Origin: Gp6-AA40 sp032156805
GTDB taxonomy: Bacteria > Acidobacteriota > Vicinamibacteria > Vicinamibacterales > UBA2999
Assembly (NCBI GenBank): GCA_032156805.1
Contig: JALDXQ010000003.1
Span: 35,996-99,995 of the forward strand
Length of the DNA: 64,000 bases
Direction of reading: 5' to 3'
Shown: one piece after another, positions 8,741 through 16,835 of the stretch
How the letters are laid out: the number at the start of each line of letters is the position of its first letter
Numbering within the stretch: the stretch's first letter is position 1
Made by a program: the position numbers and the translations under genes
The notes under the pieces: model-generated
What the model was told of the DNA's origin: nothing
What the model saw: the letters and a program-made list of their open reading frames with translations, nothing else
Databases searched by the model: none

Positions 8741-10396
8741 GTGAAAACATCCGCCATTCACCCGATCATCTACGTACGCGGCTACGCGATGACCCAGACC
8801 GAGATCGAGGACGCGGTCGCGGACCCGTATATGGGGTTCAACGTCGGATCCTGCAAGGTCAGACAGATCTGGGATGGGTCGGTGAAGAAGTACTTCTTCG
8901 AGTCGCCGCTCGTTCGACTCCTCAAGCAGTTCGACTACGACGATGTCTTCGAGGAGGGGCAGGATCGGGTTTCGGAGTTGACCGCACCGAGCACGGTGGA
9001 CGGGACGGTGCGGCCAGTATCGTATCGCAGCATCGTGATCTACCGGTACTACGAGCCGTCGTCGGTTGATCTCGGCGCGACGGCTCGTCCCGACATGGCC
9101 CGATTCGCGAGAGGGCTCGGCGAGCTGATCCTCAAGCTTCGCGACCGCGTGTACCCGCAGGGCAAGGACACGGTCATCTCACAACAAGAGCGCGACGCAG
9201 GAAAGCAGTCGTATGACAAGTTCCGCGTCTACCTGGTTGCGCACTCGATGGGCGGGCTGGTCTGTCGCGCGTTCCTGCAGAATCCCGCGTTTGGCTCCCC
9301 GGACGCGCGAGCCCTCGTGGACAAGCTGTTCACGTATGCGACCCCGCACAACGGAATCGACGTTGGCATCTTCGGCAACATCCCGGCATGGCTGTCTCTC
9401 TACGGCATCAATACCTTCAACCGGGGCGAGATTGCCCAGCTCCTGGCCCTGTCCGATGACGTGCTGGATGGTGACAACGTCGACATCGTGACCAACTTCG
9501 ACGCCGATCGCGTGTTCAACCTCGTGGGTACCAATCCAGTCGATTACAAGGTCGCGGCCGGACTATCGAGCGCCGCGGCAGGAGATGCCAGCGACGGGTT
9601 GGTGCGAATCAAGAACTCGACGACCCGCGGCCGCTCGCCGGACGGATTCGTCTACTCGCCGCAGGCGTTTGTCCATCGCAGTCACTCGGGCTTCTTCGGG
9701 ATCGTGAACAGCGAGGAGGGATACCAGAACCTGGTCCGATTCCTGTATGGCGACGTTCGTGCGGACGGCACGCTCGAGATCGACGAGCTGACGCTTCCGC
9801 CGGCGGTGCAGCAGAAGTACGACGAAGGACGCGACATCAAGGCTTCGTACCTGTTCGAGGTGTCGGTAAGCGTTCGCGGGAAGACCTGGCAGCTGCACCG
9901 CCGCACGGCCAACGAGAACAGCGCGATCTTCAGGCGTTTCGACGAGCTGTTTTCGAAGAAGCCAAAGGCAGGGGATGATGAGGCCGTCACGAAGTCATGG
10001 AAGCCGAACAAACCTGCGAGTCCCATTCTCTTCAACATCTTCCTTGATATGGGACAGAGTCAGACCGGCAGCACAGTCTCGTTCGCACTCGACCTGTGTG
10101 TCCGCGTCCCGGAGTACGAGGTCGACGGGATCCTGTTTCTCAAGGACCACTACGAAGGCGGATACCTGTACCGCGACGTCATCATTCTCGAGGCGCGCCC
10201 GCCGCGCGCGCCCGATGAACGATGGCTCTTCGAGTACACGTTTGCCAGCAAGCGGGGAAGCCGGCCTTCAGTGGCGAAGATTGTCCGCGAGGATGACGCG
10301 GAGCTGACGTTCGAGATTCCGATCAGGCAGCCGACGCCGCCGGGTATTCGTGCACGGCTGCGGGTGAAGACCAGTTACTGGAACGCGTGGCAGTAG
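8741..10396 (+). CDS. Alpha/beta hydrolase, lipase-like, with long C-terminal extension
   Basis: A 551-residue protein whose first ~320 residues look like a PGAP1/lipase-type alpha/beta hydrolase: HPIIYVRGYAMTQ at the N-terminus (oxyanion-loop position) and YLVAHSMGGLVCRAFL around the predicted nucleophile Ser169. HRSHSGFFG near residue 310 is a plausible catalytic-His region. The last ~200 residues form a separate, apparently beta-rich domain I do not recognise. No signal peptide is visible, so it appears cytoplasmic. The start is GTG at 8741; an ATG two bases earlier is out of frame. The reaction is not known; an esterase or lipase role is inferred from the fold. Confidence 0.82.
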   Translation: MKTSAIHPIIYVRGYAMTQTEIEDAVADPYMGFNVGSCKVRQIWDGSVKKYFFESPLVRLLKQFDYDDVFEEGQDRVSELTAPSTVDGTVRPVSYRSIVIYRYYEPSSVDLGATARPDMARFARGLGELILKLRDRVYPQGKDTVISQQERDAGKQSYDKFRVYLVAHSMGGLVCRAFLQNPAFGSPDARALVDKLFTYATPHNGIDVGIFGNIPAWLSLYGINTFNRGEIAQLLALSDDVLDGDNVDIVTNFDADRVFNLVGTNPVDYKVAAGLSSAAAGDASDGLVRIKNSTTRGRSPDGFVYSPQAFVHRSHSGFFGIVNSEEGYQNLVRFLYGDVRADGTLEIDELTLPPAVQQKYDEGRDIKASYLFEVSVSVRGKTWQLHRRTANENSAIFRRFDELFSKKPKAGDDEAVTKSWKPNKPASPILFNIFLDMGQSQTGSTVSFALDLCVRVPEYEVDGILFLKDHYEGGYLYRDVIILEARPPRAPDERWLFEYTFASKRGSRPSVAKIVREDDAELTFEIPIRQPTPPGIRARLRVKTSYWNAWQ

Positions 10397-10438
10397 CCGC
10401 GCGTCAATGGCGCCGGGCCGCGCATCGCGACCGAGGCG

Positions 10439-11146
10439 ATGCGTGAAGCGGTATTCTTGCGTGTGGCATTCGCACCCGGATCGCGCAACCGGCTCACGGA
10501 GCACGACCTTGACCGGTTTCCCGGCGACACCTTGTTCGATCGCGTGGGCCGGACCCTCTGTCAGGCCGGCTGCCTGCCGCGCAAGGAGCTGTACGAGGCG
10601 TGGGAAGTCGCACGGCGAGTCCGGCGGCTGCGCCGTGGCGGGCGAGTCATTGACGCTGCCGGCGGAGCCGGTCTGCTCGCGCACCTGATGATCCTGCTCG
10701 ACGACACGTCTCCTGAAGCGATCGTGGTTGACCCTGTGCTGTCACCGTCGAGCGCCACCCTGCATGCGGCGCTGACGCGTTCCTGGGCGCGCCTGGAGCG
10801 GCGCGTATCGCTTGTCGCTCGCGACGTCTCGCTATTCGAGCTCACGCCTGACGATGTCGTCGTGTCGAGTCACGCCTGTGGCGCCTTGAGCGATCAGATC
10901 CTGGATCGTGCGATTGCGGCGCGTGCAGTGGTCGCGGTGCTGCCCTGCTGTCACGACCTGGCGACATGCAAGACGGGACCGCTCGCGGGTTGGGTGGATC
11001 GACCGCTTGCGATCGACGTGATGCGCGCCGTGCGCCTGGAGCAGAGCGGGTACCGCGTGTGGACACAAACGATACCATCCGACATCACGCCGAAGAATCG
11101 GTTGTTGATCGGCGCACCCGCTAGTGCGGCTTTTGATTGCGTGTAG
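10439..11146 (+). CDS. Class I SAM-dependent methyltransferase-like protein (METTL25/TRM13-like signature)
   Basis: A 235-residue protein with a Rossmann methyltransferase motif I, IDAAGGAGLLAHL (about residue 65), motif II acidic VVDPV, and a catalytic-region signature SSHACGALSD followed by AVLPCCHD. The HACG...CCH combination recalls the METTL25/RRNAD1 and TRM13-type methyltransferases rather than common small-molecule methyltransferases (family knowledge, by eye). It begins 42 nt after the hydrolase gene and may be cotranscribed with it. RNA or protein methylation is possible but unproven. The last ~15 residues contain no obvious motif. Confidence 0.72.
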   Translation: MREAVFLRVAFAPGSRNRLTEHDLDRFPGDTLFDRVGRTLCQAGCLPRKELYEAWEVARRVRRLRRGGRVIDAAGGAGLLAHLMILLDDTSPEAIVVDPVLSPSSATLHAALTRSWARLERRVSLVARDVSLFELTPDDVVVSSHACGALSDQILDRAIAARAVVAVLPCCHDLATCKTGPLAGWVDRPLAIDVMRAVRLEQSGYRVWTQTIPSDITPKNRLLIGAPASAAFDCV

Positions 11147-11234
11147 CCGCGTCCCATGGACGCAGGAGCAGGGACGGACCAGGACCCAGGCACGGAAGCC
11201 AGGGACTGACTGCTGCGCCGAAGTGCAAACTGTG

Positions 11235-12386
11235 CTAGTTATCGGCCAACGCGAGGATCGCGAACGCCGTTGCCGTATCGGACATGAACAACCGCCGCCA
11301 CGGCTCGCCCTTCTCACCGCCATGCTCGCGATCGTAGTTGAGCGAGTGCGTGTGCCACGCGCGGCCGGGAACGTCAGGCACGGGGATCGCGCGCTGGTTC
11401 GTCTCCAGCCATTGAATGCCTTTGCGGATCGCGGCGTGACCGGGGTCCACACCCGCTTGCTTCAACGTGTAGACGACGAGACCGGTTGCGTAACCGTCTG
11501 ACTGCGTCAGCAGCGACCCGTCGAGATCGCCGGGCGACTTCACCGGCGGTGCGGTTTTGCTCCACTTCCACGGGCCCATCGCCTCGAGCGACCATCCACC
11601 GTCGTCTCGCTGCGCCCGCACGAGATCGTCGACGAGCGCGTCGCGTTGTGCGTCGGTGACCACACCCTTCAGGCGTGTGGAGGCGAGCAGCGCCCAGGTG
11701 CGGTTATAGAGATGCTGCGCCTGATAGTTGGTGGAGAGATACGCCCGAAGACGTTCAATGCCGGCGGTTGCGACTTGATCCTGCTGGCCCTGAGCCGTGC
11801 CCGCAGCGAATGCCGCAAACGTGGCCCCATGGTAGACAGCCTCAGTGGTTTCCCACGGCTCGAGCCCGAACTCGAGCCAGTCCCAGCGACCATCGGCCCG
11901 CTGCGTTTCCCACATTCGAGCAAGGGCCTTCTTCGTGGGTGCGCTCGGCTCGCCTAGATTCTTCGCGGCGTCGGCGCTCGTGAGAATCACCGCATTCAGT
12001 ACGGCCTCGGTTCCGCGCGACTCGATCTGCCGGCGCTCGTTGAAGTCATACAGCACCTGGTGCGTGCTGTAGGTCTCGACGCGGCGCGTCGTGTCCTCGA
12101 TCAGCTTCGCCTCTTGTGTGGCCGGGGTGTCGACATGCATGACGCGTCGCAGCACCGGGCGCGAGAGTGCGTACGCCAGCCCCGCGTGGCAGGAGACACA
12201 CGCCGTCTGCGAGTCTCCAGTTCTGAGCTTGGTGCCGTTGGCGAACCACAAGTCCATCCGGGCATCCAGATAGGCTGCCGCGGCGGCCGCATCCCAGCTA
12301 CGGGGGCTGTCACCCGAGGGACGTGCCTGCTGCGCCGTAACTGTTCCCACGAGCACCGTGAACACCAATGCCATCGCAAGTCTCAT
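11235..12386 (-). CDS. Exported terpenoid-cyclase/prenyltransferase-fold protein with CXXCH haem motif
   Basis: A 383-residue protein with a signal peptide (residues 1-19, ending TVTAQ), a single c-type haem motif CVSCH at residues 63-67, and then repeated helical-hairpin motifs typical of alpha/alpha toroids, for example LARMWETQRADGRWDW, LVRAQRDDGGWSLEAMG and AIRKGIQWLETNQ. Those QxxDGxW-like repeats match the squalene-cyclase/prenyltransferase fold. The DxDD-type catalytic motif of cyclases is not evident, so it is probably not a cyclase. A periplasmic electron-transfer or sensor role is plausible but inferred. Start at ATG 12386 rather than the upstream 12425 because it directly precedes the signal peptide. 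Confidence 0.8.
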   Translation of the reverse strand: MRLAMALVFTVLVGTVTAQQARPSGDSPRSWDAAAAAAYLDARMDLWFANGTKLRTGDSQTACVSCHAGLAYALSRPVLRRVMHVDTPATQEAKLIEDTTRRVETYSTHQVLYDFNERRQIESRGTEAVLNAVILTSADAAKNLGEPSAPTKKALARMWETQRADGRWDWLEFGLEPWETTEAVYHGATFAAFAAGTAQGQQDQVATAGIERLRAYLSTNYQAQHLYNRTWALLASTRLKGVVTDAQRDALVDDLVRAQRDDGGWSLEAMGPWKWSKTAPPVKSPGDLDGSLLTQSDGYATGLVVYTLKQAGVDPGHAAIRKGIQWLETNQRAIPVPDVPGRAWHTHSLNYDREHGGEKGEPWRRLFMSDTATAFAILALADN

Positions 12387-12545
12387 GAGGCGAGGATATC
12401 CCCGACACGTGTTCCGCGCGAGCACATTCGATGGACTCTCCGCGTGTGGTCTGGCAAGGGCAACGCCGTGCCGAGGGTTGCGTTACCATGAGCCTTCCGG
12501 ATTTTCAACACAGTGGATCAATCGACGCGCGGGACCGCCACTGAG

Positions 12546-15299
12546 ATGGCGGACGTCGGGGTACTGTTCGTCCACGGCATCGGCGAACAACAGCGCGCGG
12601 ACACGCTCGTCCAGCTGGGTGAATGCCTCAGAAGCTGGTTCAAGCGCTGGTTGACCTTTGACAGTCCGCAGCCGACGATTAGCGTCGGCGTCAGCGACGC
12701 CGACCTGACGCAGAGCGCGACGGGAGCGATTCCTGCGCACGCCAAGCTGCGCATCACGGCGGACGGTGTGAACACGACCTGGTTGCTCGCCGAGTCGTGG
12801 TGGGCGGCGAGCTTCGCGGCACCGCGCTACCGTGACCTGTGGCGATGGTCGCTCGAGATCGTGCCGCTGGCCGTGGCCGACCACTTCGTTCGCCGGTTCC
12901 GGCTGGCCAAGCCGTGGTACCGAAAGCTGCCCGAGATCGCACTGCTCACCATCGCCATCGCACTATTGCCGCTGCTCACGCTTACGATGATTACGTCGCT
13001 CGTCGTGGGCATCCTCCCGATTCCAGCGCTGCGGTCGGCGATCCTCGGAGCGCAGCGGATCCTGGTCGGGACCGTAGGCGACAGCTACACGCTGCTCGAG
13101 AGCTCAATCCGCGGTGCGGCGATGGTCTCGCGTGTGCAACACGATCTCCGCTGGCTGCAGACGATGGCGCGCAGGACGATCATCGTGGCGCACTCACAGG
13201 GCGCCGCCGTGGCTCATGCCGCGCTGCAGCCGCCCGACGCTCCGAGGCCCGAGGTGTTCTTCACCTTTGGAGCCGGCGTGCGGAAGCTGCTCATGCTCGA
13301 TGAGATCCGCGGCGTCGCCCGCTTCAGGCTCTGGCTTCTGTCGGGCGGCCTGCTCCTCGTGTCGTGTGGGGTGTGGGCGATGTACCGCGTGCTTGTCGAT
13401 CCTACGGTGCGCGTCAACATGTTCACCGCGCAGGGGCTCGATCCCACCAGGATGCTCGTAGCCTTTGAATTCACGCTCGACCTGACGAACATCTTCGGCA
13501 TCAGCCTCCTGGATTGGCGGCACGTGACCAGTGTGTCGGCGCTGGCCGGCGCCGCGGTGGGCCTGCTCGCGTTTGGGGAAACGTGGCGTGATCGGTTGTT
13601 GGGCAGCACCCTCATGGGTGTCTTCCTCGCTGCTATGGGGCTGCTCTTCGCCTTTTTCATGAACGTCGGGCCTTGGTCATTGATGGGATTGCTTTCACTG
13701 GTGTTCGGCGCTGTGACGTTCTCATCTGCTTTTTCGTCTTTGAAGATCCACGAGACCGACGCTGCGATCGACAAGCGACTCAACATCGAGCCGCCGCTGC
13801 GATGGCTCGATCGCTACACCAAGGCTGATCCGGTCTCCAATGGGCCGCTCGGGAGTACACAGGTCCCGTTCGTAGACAGCCAAGAGGTGTTCAACTTCGG
13901 ATCCCCGCTGCTGGATCATTCTGGATATTGGCGCAACCAGGACCAGTTCCTGCCGATGATCGCGCAGGAACTGGCCGATCTGGCCGGCGTTCAACTGCGA
14001 AGAGGAGAGTGGGACAGCGAGCGCCTGAAATGGGCGCAGGCGCGCCGGAGCTGGCGAGTGAGGTGGCTACAGCTCTCCCGCGTTCTGGCTGCGGTGGTTG
14101 CGGTCTCGGTGCTCGTGCGATTCCGGCAGACGCTGTGGCGGGAAGCGTCCGATGCTCCCGAGTTCGTGGCGACCCTCTTCAACGAGCTCGTCGATTTCGC
14201 CCAGCGCGTACCGTTCCTGCGCCTGATCATGGGCGATCTCGCGAAATCGCTGCTGCTTCAGGCATTGTGGATTGGCGCCGTGCTGTCCTGTGTCTGGGTG
14301 ACGTACAAGCTGTTCGAGGCTGTGTGGTTGTGGTGGGATCGCGTCGAAACGAGCGCGTTGTTTGCGAGGGCGGATTACGAGCGCCCGTCGGTCCCGTTCG
14401 CGACTCTGGCTGCGGTGCTCGCAAGCGCCGCTGCGTTGGCGCTACTGCTCACGGCGTCCCTGGATCGCCAGGCGTACGAGCTCTGGACGCAAGACCCGAG
14501 CCTTCTTGCCCTCCGCAACAGCGGGTGGAGCGGCGTGCGCGAGGCGTCGGTGCAGCCCGGTGTCTTCACAACGGTCGGTGTAGCCTGCGGCGCAAGCTAC
14601 CTCCTTGGTTTCGTGGCGAGCGAGCTTAGCGACTGGTGGATGTGGGGACGAACGTCGACGGCAGGGCCGCGATACATCTGGCGGTGGATCGGCTACAGTC
14701 TGCTGGGATTCATATTCGCGCTGCCTGCCGCCGCGGTGATGGTGGGTGAGGCGGCGCGCACGTCGCAATGGGTGAATATTGCGACGATTCTAGGGGTCGG
14801 GACGTTCGCGCTCGCGCTGATCGCGGTCCTGTGGGCGATGGCCACTACGCGCCTCGGCCGAACGCTGCGGCAATACCTCCGCGACCGCAGCGCGTCACCA
14901 CCATTCGGCCGCTGGCTCGCTCGCGGCGAACGGGGCAGGCCGGCTGTGAGCCGTGAGCGTCTGTCAGCGCGTGCGATGAAATTGCCGGTGGAGTGGGACG
15001 AGCCAAGACCCAGGCCGCTGCGCCTCGAGAGCCTCCTCAGCGAGGAGGCGGCGGCCATTGCCGGCGCCCTGGTGCCGCCGACGACTCCTGACGAGGAACG
15101 CGCAATCTTTCGACTGACCAATGCATTCCCGTATGCAGCGCTGACCGCCGCGGAGCGCGTCCTGGGGAGTGATCGCTCGCTCGCGCGACGGCTTATCGCA
15201 CCACACGCTGAGGCGCGGGCGCGCGCGATCCGGCGTCGGATTCGTCATCTCGAGCGCCTGATCGGTCCTTCGGAAGTCGAGACGGTTGCGGCCAACTAG
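12546..15299 (+). CDS. Large multi-pass membrane protein with alpha/beta-hydrolase-like N-terminus
   Basis: A protein of about 917 residues. It opens with VGVLFVHGIGEQQRAD, the oxyanion-hole strand of alpha/beta hydrolases, and later has IIVAHSQGAAVAHAAL, a nucleophile-elbow-like AHSQG. Between and after these lie about ten or eleven hydrophobic segments, for example LLTIAIALLPLLTLTMI, GGLLLVSCGVWAM, LLSLVFGAVTF, FATLAAVLASAAALAL and ILGVGTFALALIAVLW. Segment VFNFGSPLLDHSGYWRNQDQF around the middle could supply the His. The C-terminal ~130 residues are charged and probably cytoplasmic. I do not recognise a named family. A GTG at 12513 is an alternative start. It stands alone, divergent from the haem-motif gene. 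Confidence 0.8.
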   Translation: MADVGVLFVHGIGEQQRADTLVQLGECLRSWFKRWLTFDSPQPTISVGVSDADLTQSATGAIPAHAKLRITADGVNTTWLLAESWWAASFAAPRYRDLWRWSLEIVPLAVADHFVRRFRLAKPWYRKLPEIALLTIAIALLPLLTLTMITSLVVGILPIPALRSAILGAQRILVGTVGDSYTLLESSIRGAAMVSRVQHDLRWLQTMARRTIIVAHSQGAAVAHAALQPPDAPRPEVFFTFGAGVRKLLMLDEIRGVARFRLWLLSGGLLLVSCGVWAMYRVLVDPTVRVNMFTAQGLDPTRMLVAFEFTLDLTNIFGISLLDWRHVTSVSALAGAAVGLLAFGETWRDRLLGSTLMGVFLAAMGLLFAFFMNVGPWSLMGLLSLVFGAVTFSSAFSSLKIHETDAAIDKRLNIEPPLRWLDRYTKADPVSNGPLGSTQVPFVDSQEVFNFGSPLLDHSGYWRNQDQFLPMIAQELADLAGVQLRRGEWDSERLKWAQARRSWRVRWLQLSRVLAAVVAVSVLVRFRQTLWREASDAPEFVATLFNELVDFAQRVPFLRLIMGDLAKSLLLQALWIGAVLSCVWVTYKLFEAVWLWWDRVETSALFARADYERPSVPFATLAAVLASAAALALLLTASLDRQAYELWTQDPSLLALRNSGWSGVREASVQPGVFTTVGVACGASYLLGFVASELSDWWMWGRTSTAGPRYIWRWIGYSLLGFIFALPAAAVMVGEAARTSQWVNIATILGVGTFALALIAVLWAMATTRLGRTLRQYLRDRSASPPFGRWLARGERGRPAVSRERLSARAMKLPVEWDEPRPRPLRLESLLSEEAAAIAGALVPPTTPDEERAIFRLTNAFPYAALTAAERVLGSDRSLARRLIAPHAEARARAIRRRIRHLERLIGPSEVETVAAN

Positions 15300-15498
15300 C
15301 ACCCGCGCAGTTGGAAGAAGCACCGGTTTCCGGCTCATTCCCGTGGACGGCGCATCCGCAACAGCCCTTCTCACCCAGATCTCACACGATGCTCACGGTT
15401 CGGTGAAGACTCGAGCCGCCTCAAAAGACGATCCTGCGGGGGCAACGCCAACACGACCGGGGCGAAGAGCTGACGCGCTACGCGGACATCGAGAAAAC

Positions 15499-16719
15499 AT
15501 GTCGAAGAGTCGAACGGAGATCTGGCTGTCGGTGGGCGTCCTGGGCATCGGGCTGATACCCGTGGCGCTTGCGGGGCTTTGGGGCTACATGAGCACCACT
15601 GCGACGCCCCTGCATCCGAACCCGAAAGACTCGCCCTCCGTCACGCATTCGGCCCCGTTGCCACAGTGGGCTGACGCGGTGGAGCAGGGGCGGCAGATCG
15701 TCCGCCAGGGCCTTACCGAGCAGAACCTGCCGGGACTGTCGGTTGCAGTCGGTACCAGTGGCGACATCGTGTGGGCCGAAGGCTTTGGCTGGGCGGATCT
15801 CGAAAAGCAAGTGCCTGTCGCGCCCGAGACGACGTTCAGGATCGGCACCGCGTCCACGGTGCTCACGTCAGCCGCCGTCGGCCTGCTGCTGGAAGACGGC
15901 GGTTTGAAGCTCGACGACATGATCCGGACGTACGTGCCCGAGATCCCCGACCGGCAGTGGCCTGTGACTCTCCGTCAGTTGATGGGGCATGTGGCGGGCG
16001 TTGCGAATGACGGCGGGGACGAGGGACCGTTGTTCAGCCAGTACTGCGAGCGGCCGATCGACGCGCTGCAGTTCCTCAGTGGCTACGAGGTCGAGCTGCT
16101 GTTTGAGCCGGGGACTCAGTATCACTATTCGAGCTACGGCTGGATCCTGGTGAGTGCGGCCGTCGAAGCCGCCGCTGACGAGCCGTTCCTCACGTTCATG
16201 CAGAAGCAGGTCTTCGACCCTCTGGGCATGCACGACACGAAGGCCGACTCCGCGAGGGCTCCCAATCGGGCAACGTCTTACTTCCCGAGGTTCGCCGCGG
16301 ATCCCGGCTACGGCCTCCACCTGATGCGGCCGATCAACTATTCCTGCTACGCGGGATCCAGTGTGTTCCTGTCCACCCCATCAGACCTGGTGCGTTTCGG
16401 GATGGCGATCAACAGCGGCCAACTCCTGCGACCCGCCTCCGTCCAATTACTCCAGACGTCAGAGCGGCTGACCTCAGGGCAGGAAACGGGCTACGGCCTC
16501 GGTTGGGACATCGAGAGCGTTACGTTGGCGGGTAACCCAACACGCTGGGTTGGCCACGATGGGACGTCGCTGGGCGGGATGGTTGCGTCTCTCATGACGT
16601 TCCCCGAGCGCGAACTCGTGGTGTCCGTGACGTCGAACATCTCCTACGCTGACACGTCGGCGATTGCGCTGAAAGTCGCGCAGGCCTTCGCTGAACAAAG
16701 GAATCCGGTACGGAAGTGA
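15499..16719 (+). CDS. Beta-lactamase-fold (class C/LACTB-like) protein with altered active site
   Basis: A 406-residue protein with an N-terminal membrane anchor (residues 8-30) and a serine beta-lactamase/DD-peptidase-like domain. FRIGTASTVLTSAAVGLLL aligns with the SxxK helix of the family, but the nucleophile Ser position is Thr117 and the Lys is Thr120. The second motif is YSSYG (Y-x-N becomes Y-S-S, a variant seen in the LACTB branch) and the third is WVGHDGTSLGG (HxG). Loss of both SxxK residues suggests a non-catalytic or altered-activity member. An in-frame extension to 15286 overlaps the previous gene and is rejected. It would act in the periplasm, anchored to the inner membrane. 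Confidence 0.87.
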   Translation: MSKSRTEIWLSVGVLGIGLIPVALAGLWGYMSTTATPLHPNPKDSPSVTHSAPLPQWADAVEQGRQIVRQGLTEQNLPGLSVAVGTSGDIVWAEGFGWADLEKQVPVAPETTFRIGTASTVLTSAAVGLLLEDGGLKLDDMIRTYVPEIPDRQWPVTLRQLMGHVAGVANDGGDEGPLFSQYCERPIDALQFLSGYEVELLFEPGTQYHYSSYGWILVSAAVEAAADEPFLTFMQKQVFDPLGMHDTKADSARAPNRATSYFPRFAADPGYGLHLMRPINYSCYAGSSVFLSTPSDLVRFGMAINSGQLLRPASVQLLQTSERLTSGQETGYGLGWDIESVTLAGNPTRWVGHDGTSLGGMVASLMTFPERELVVSVTSNISYADTSAIALKVAQAFAEQRNPVRK

Positions 16720-16768
16720 AGCGCCAATAGAGCTAACACTCGAGCTCGTCCCGCCTGAGAAGCCCGTC

Positions 16769-16797
16769 TTGATTGCCTCGTCTGCATGCCGTAGGCT
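16769..16797 (+). promoter_or_regulatory. Weak sigma-70-like promoter before the second TonB receptor
   Basis: TTGATT at 16769-16774 and TAGGCT at 16792-16797 are separated by 17 nt, 38 nt before the ATG of the receptor. Match to consensus is modest. Confidence 0.25.
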
Positions 16798-16835
16798 ACC
16801 CGCGCCCAGGGGATGTCACAAATCGGAGGCTGTCG

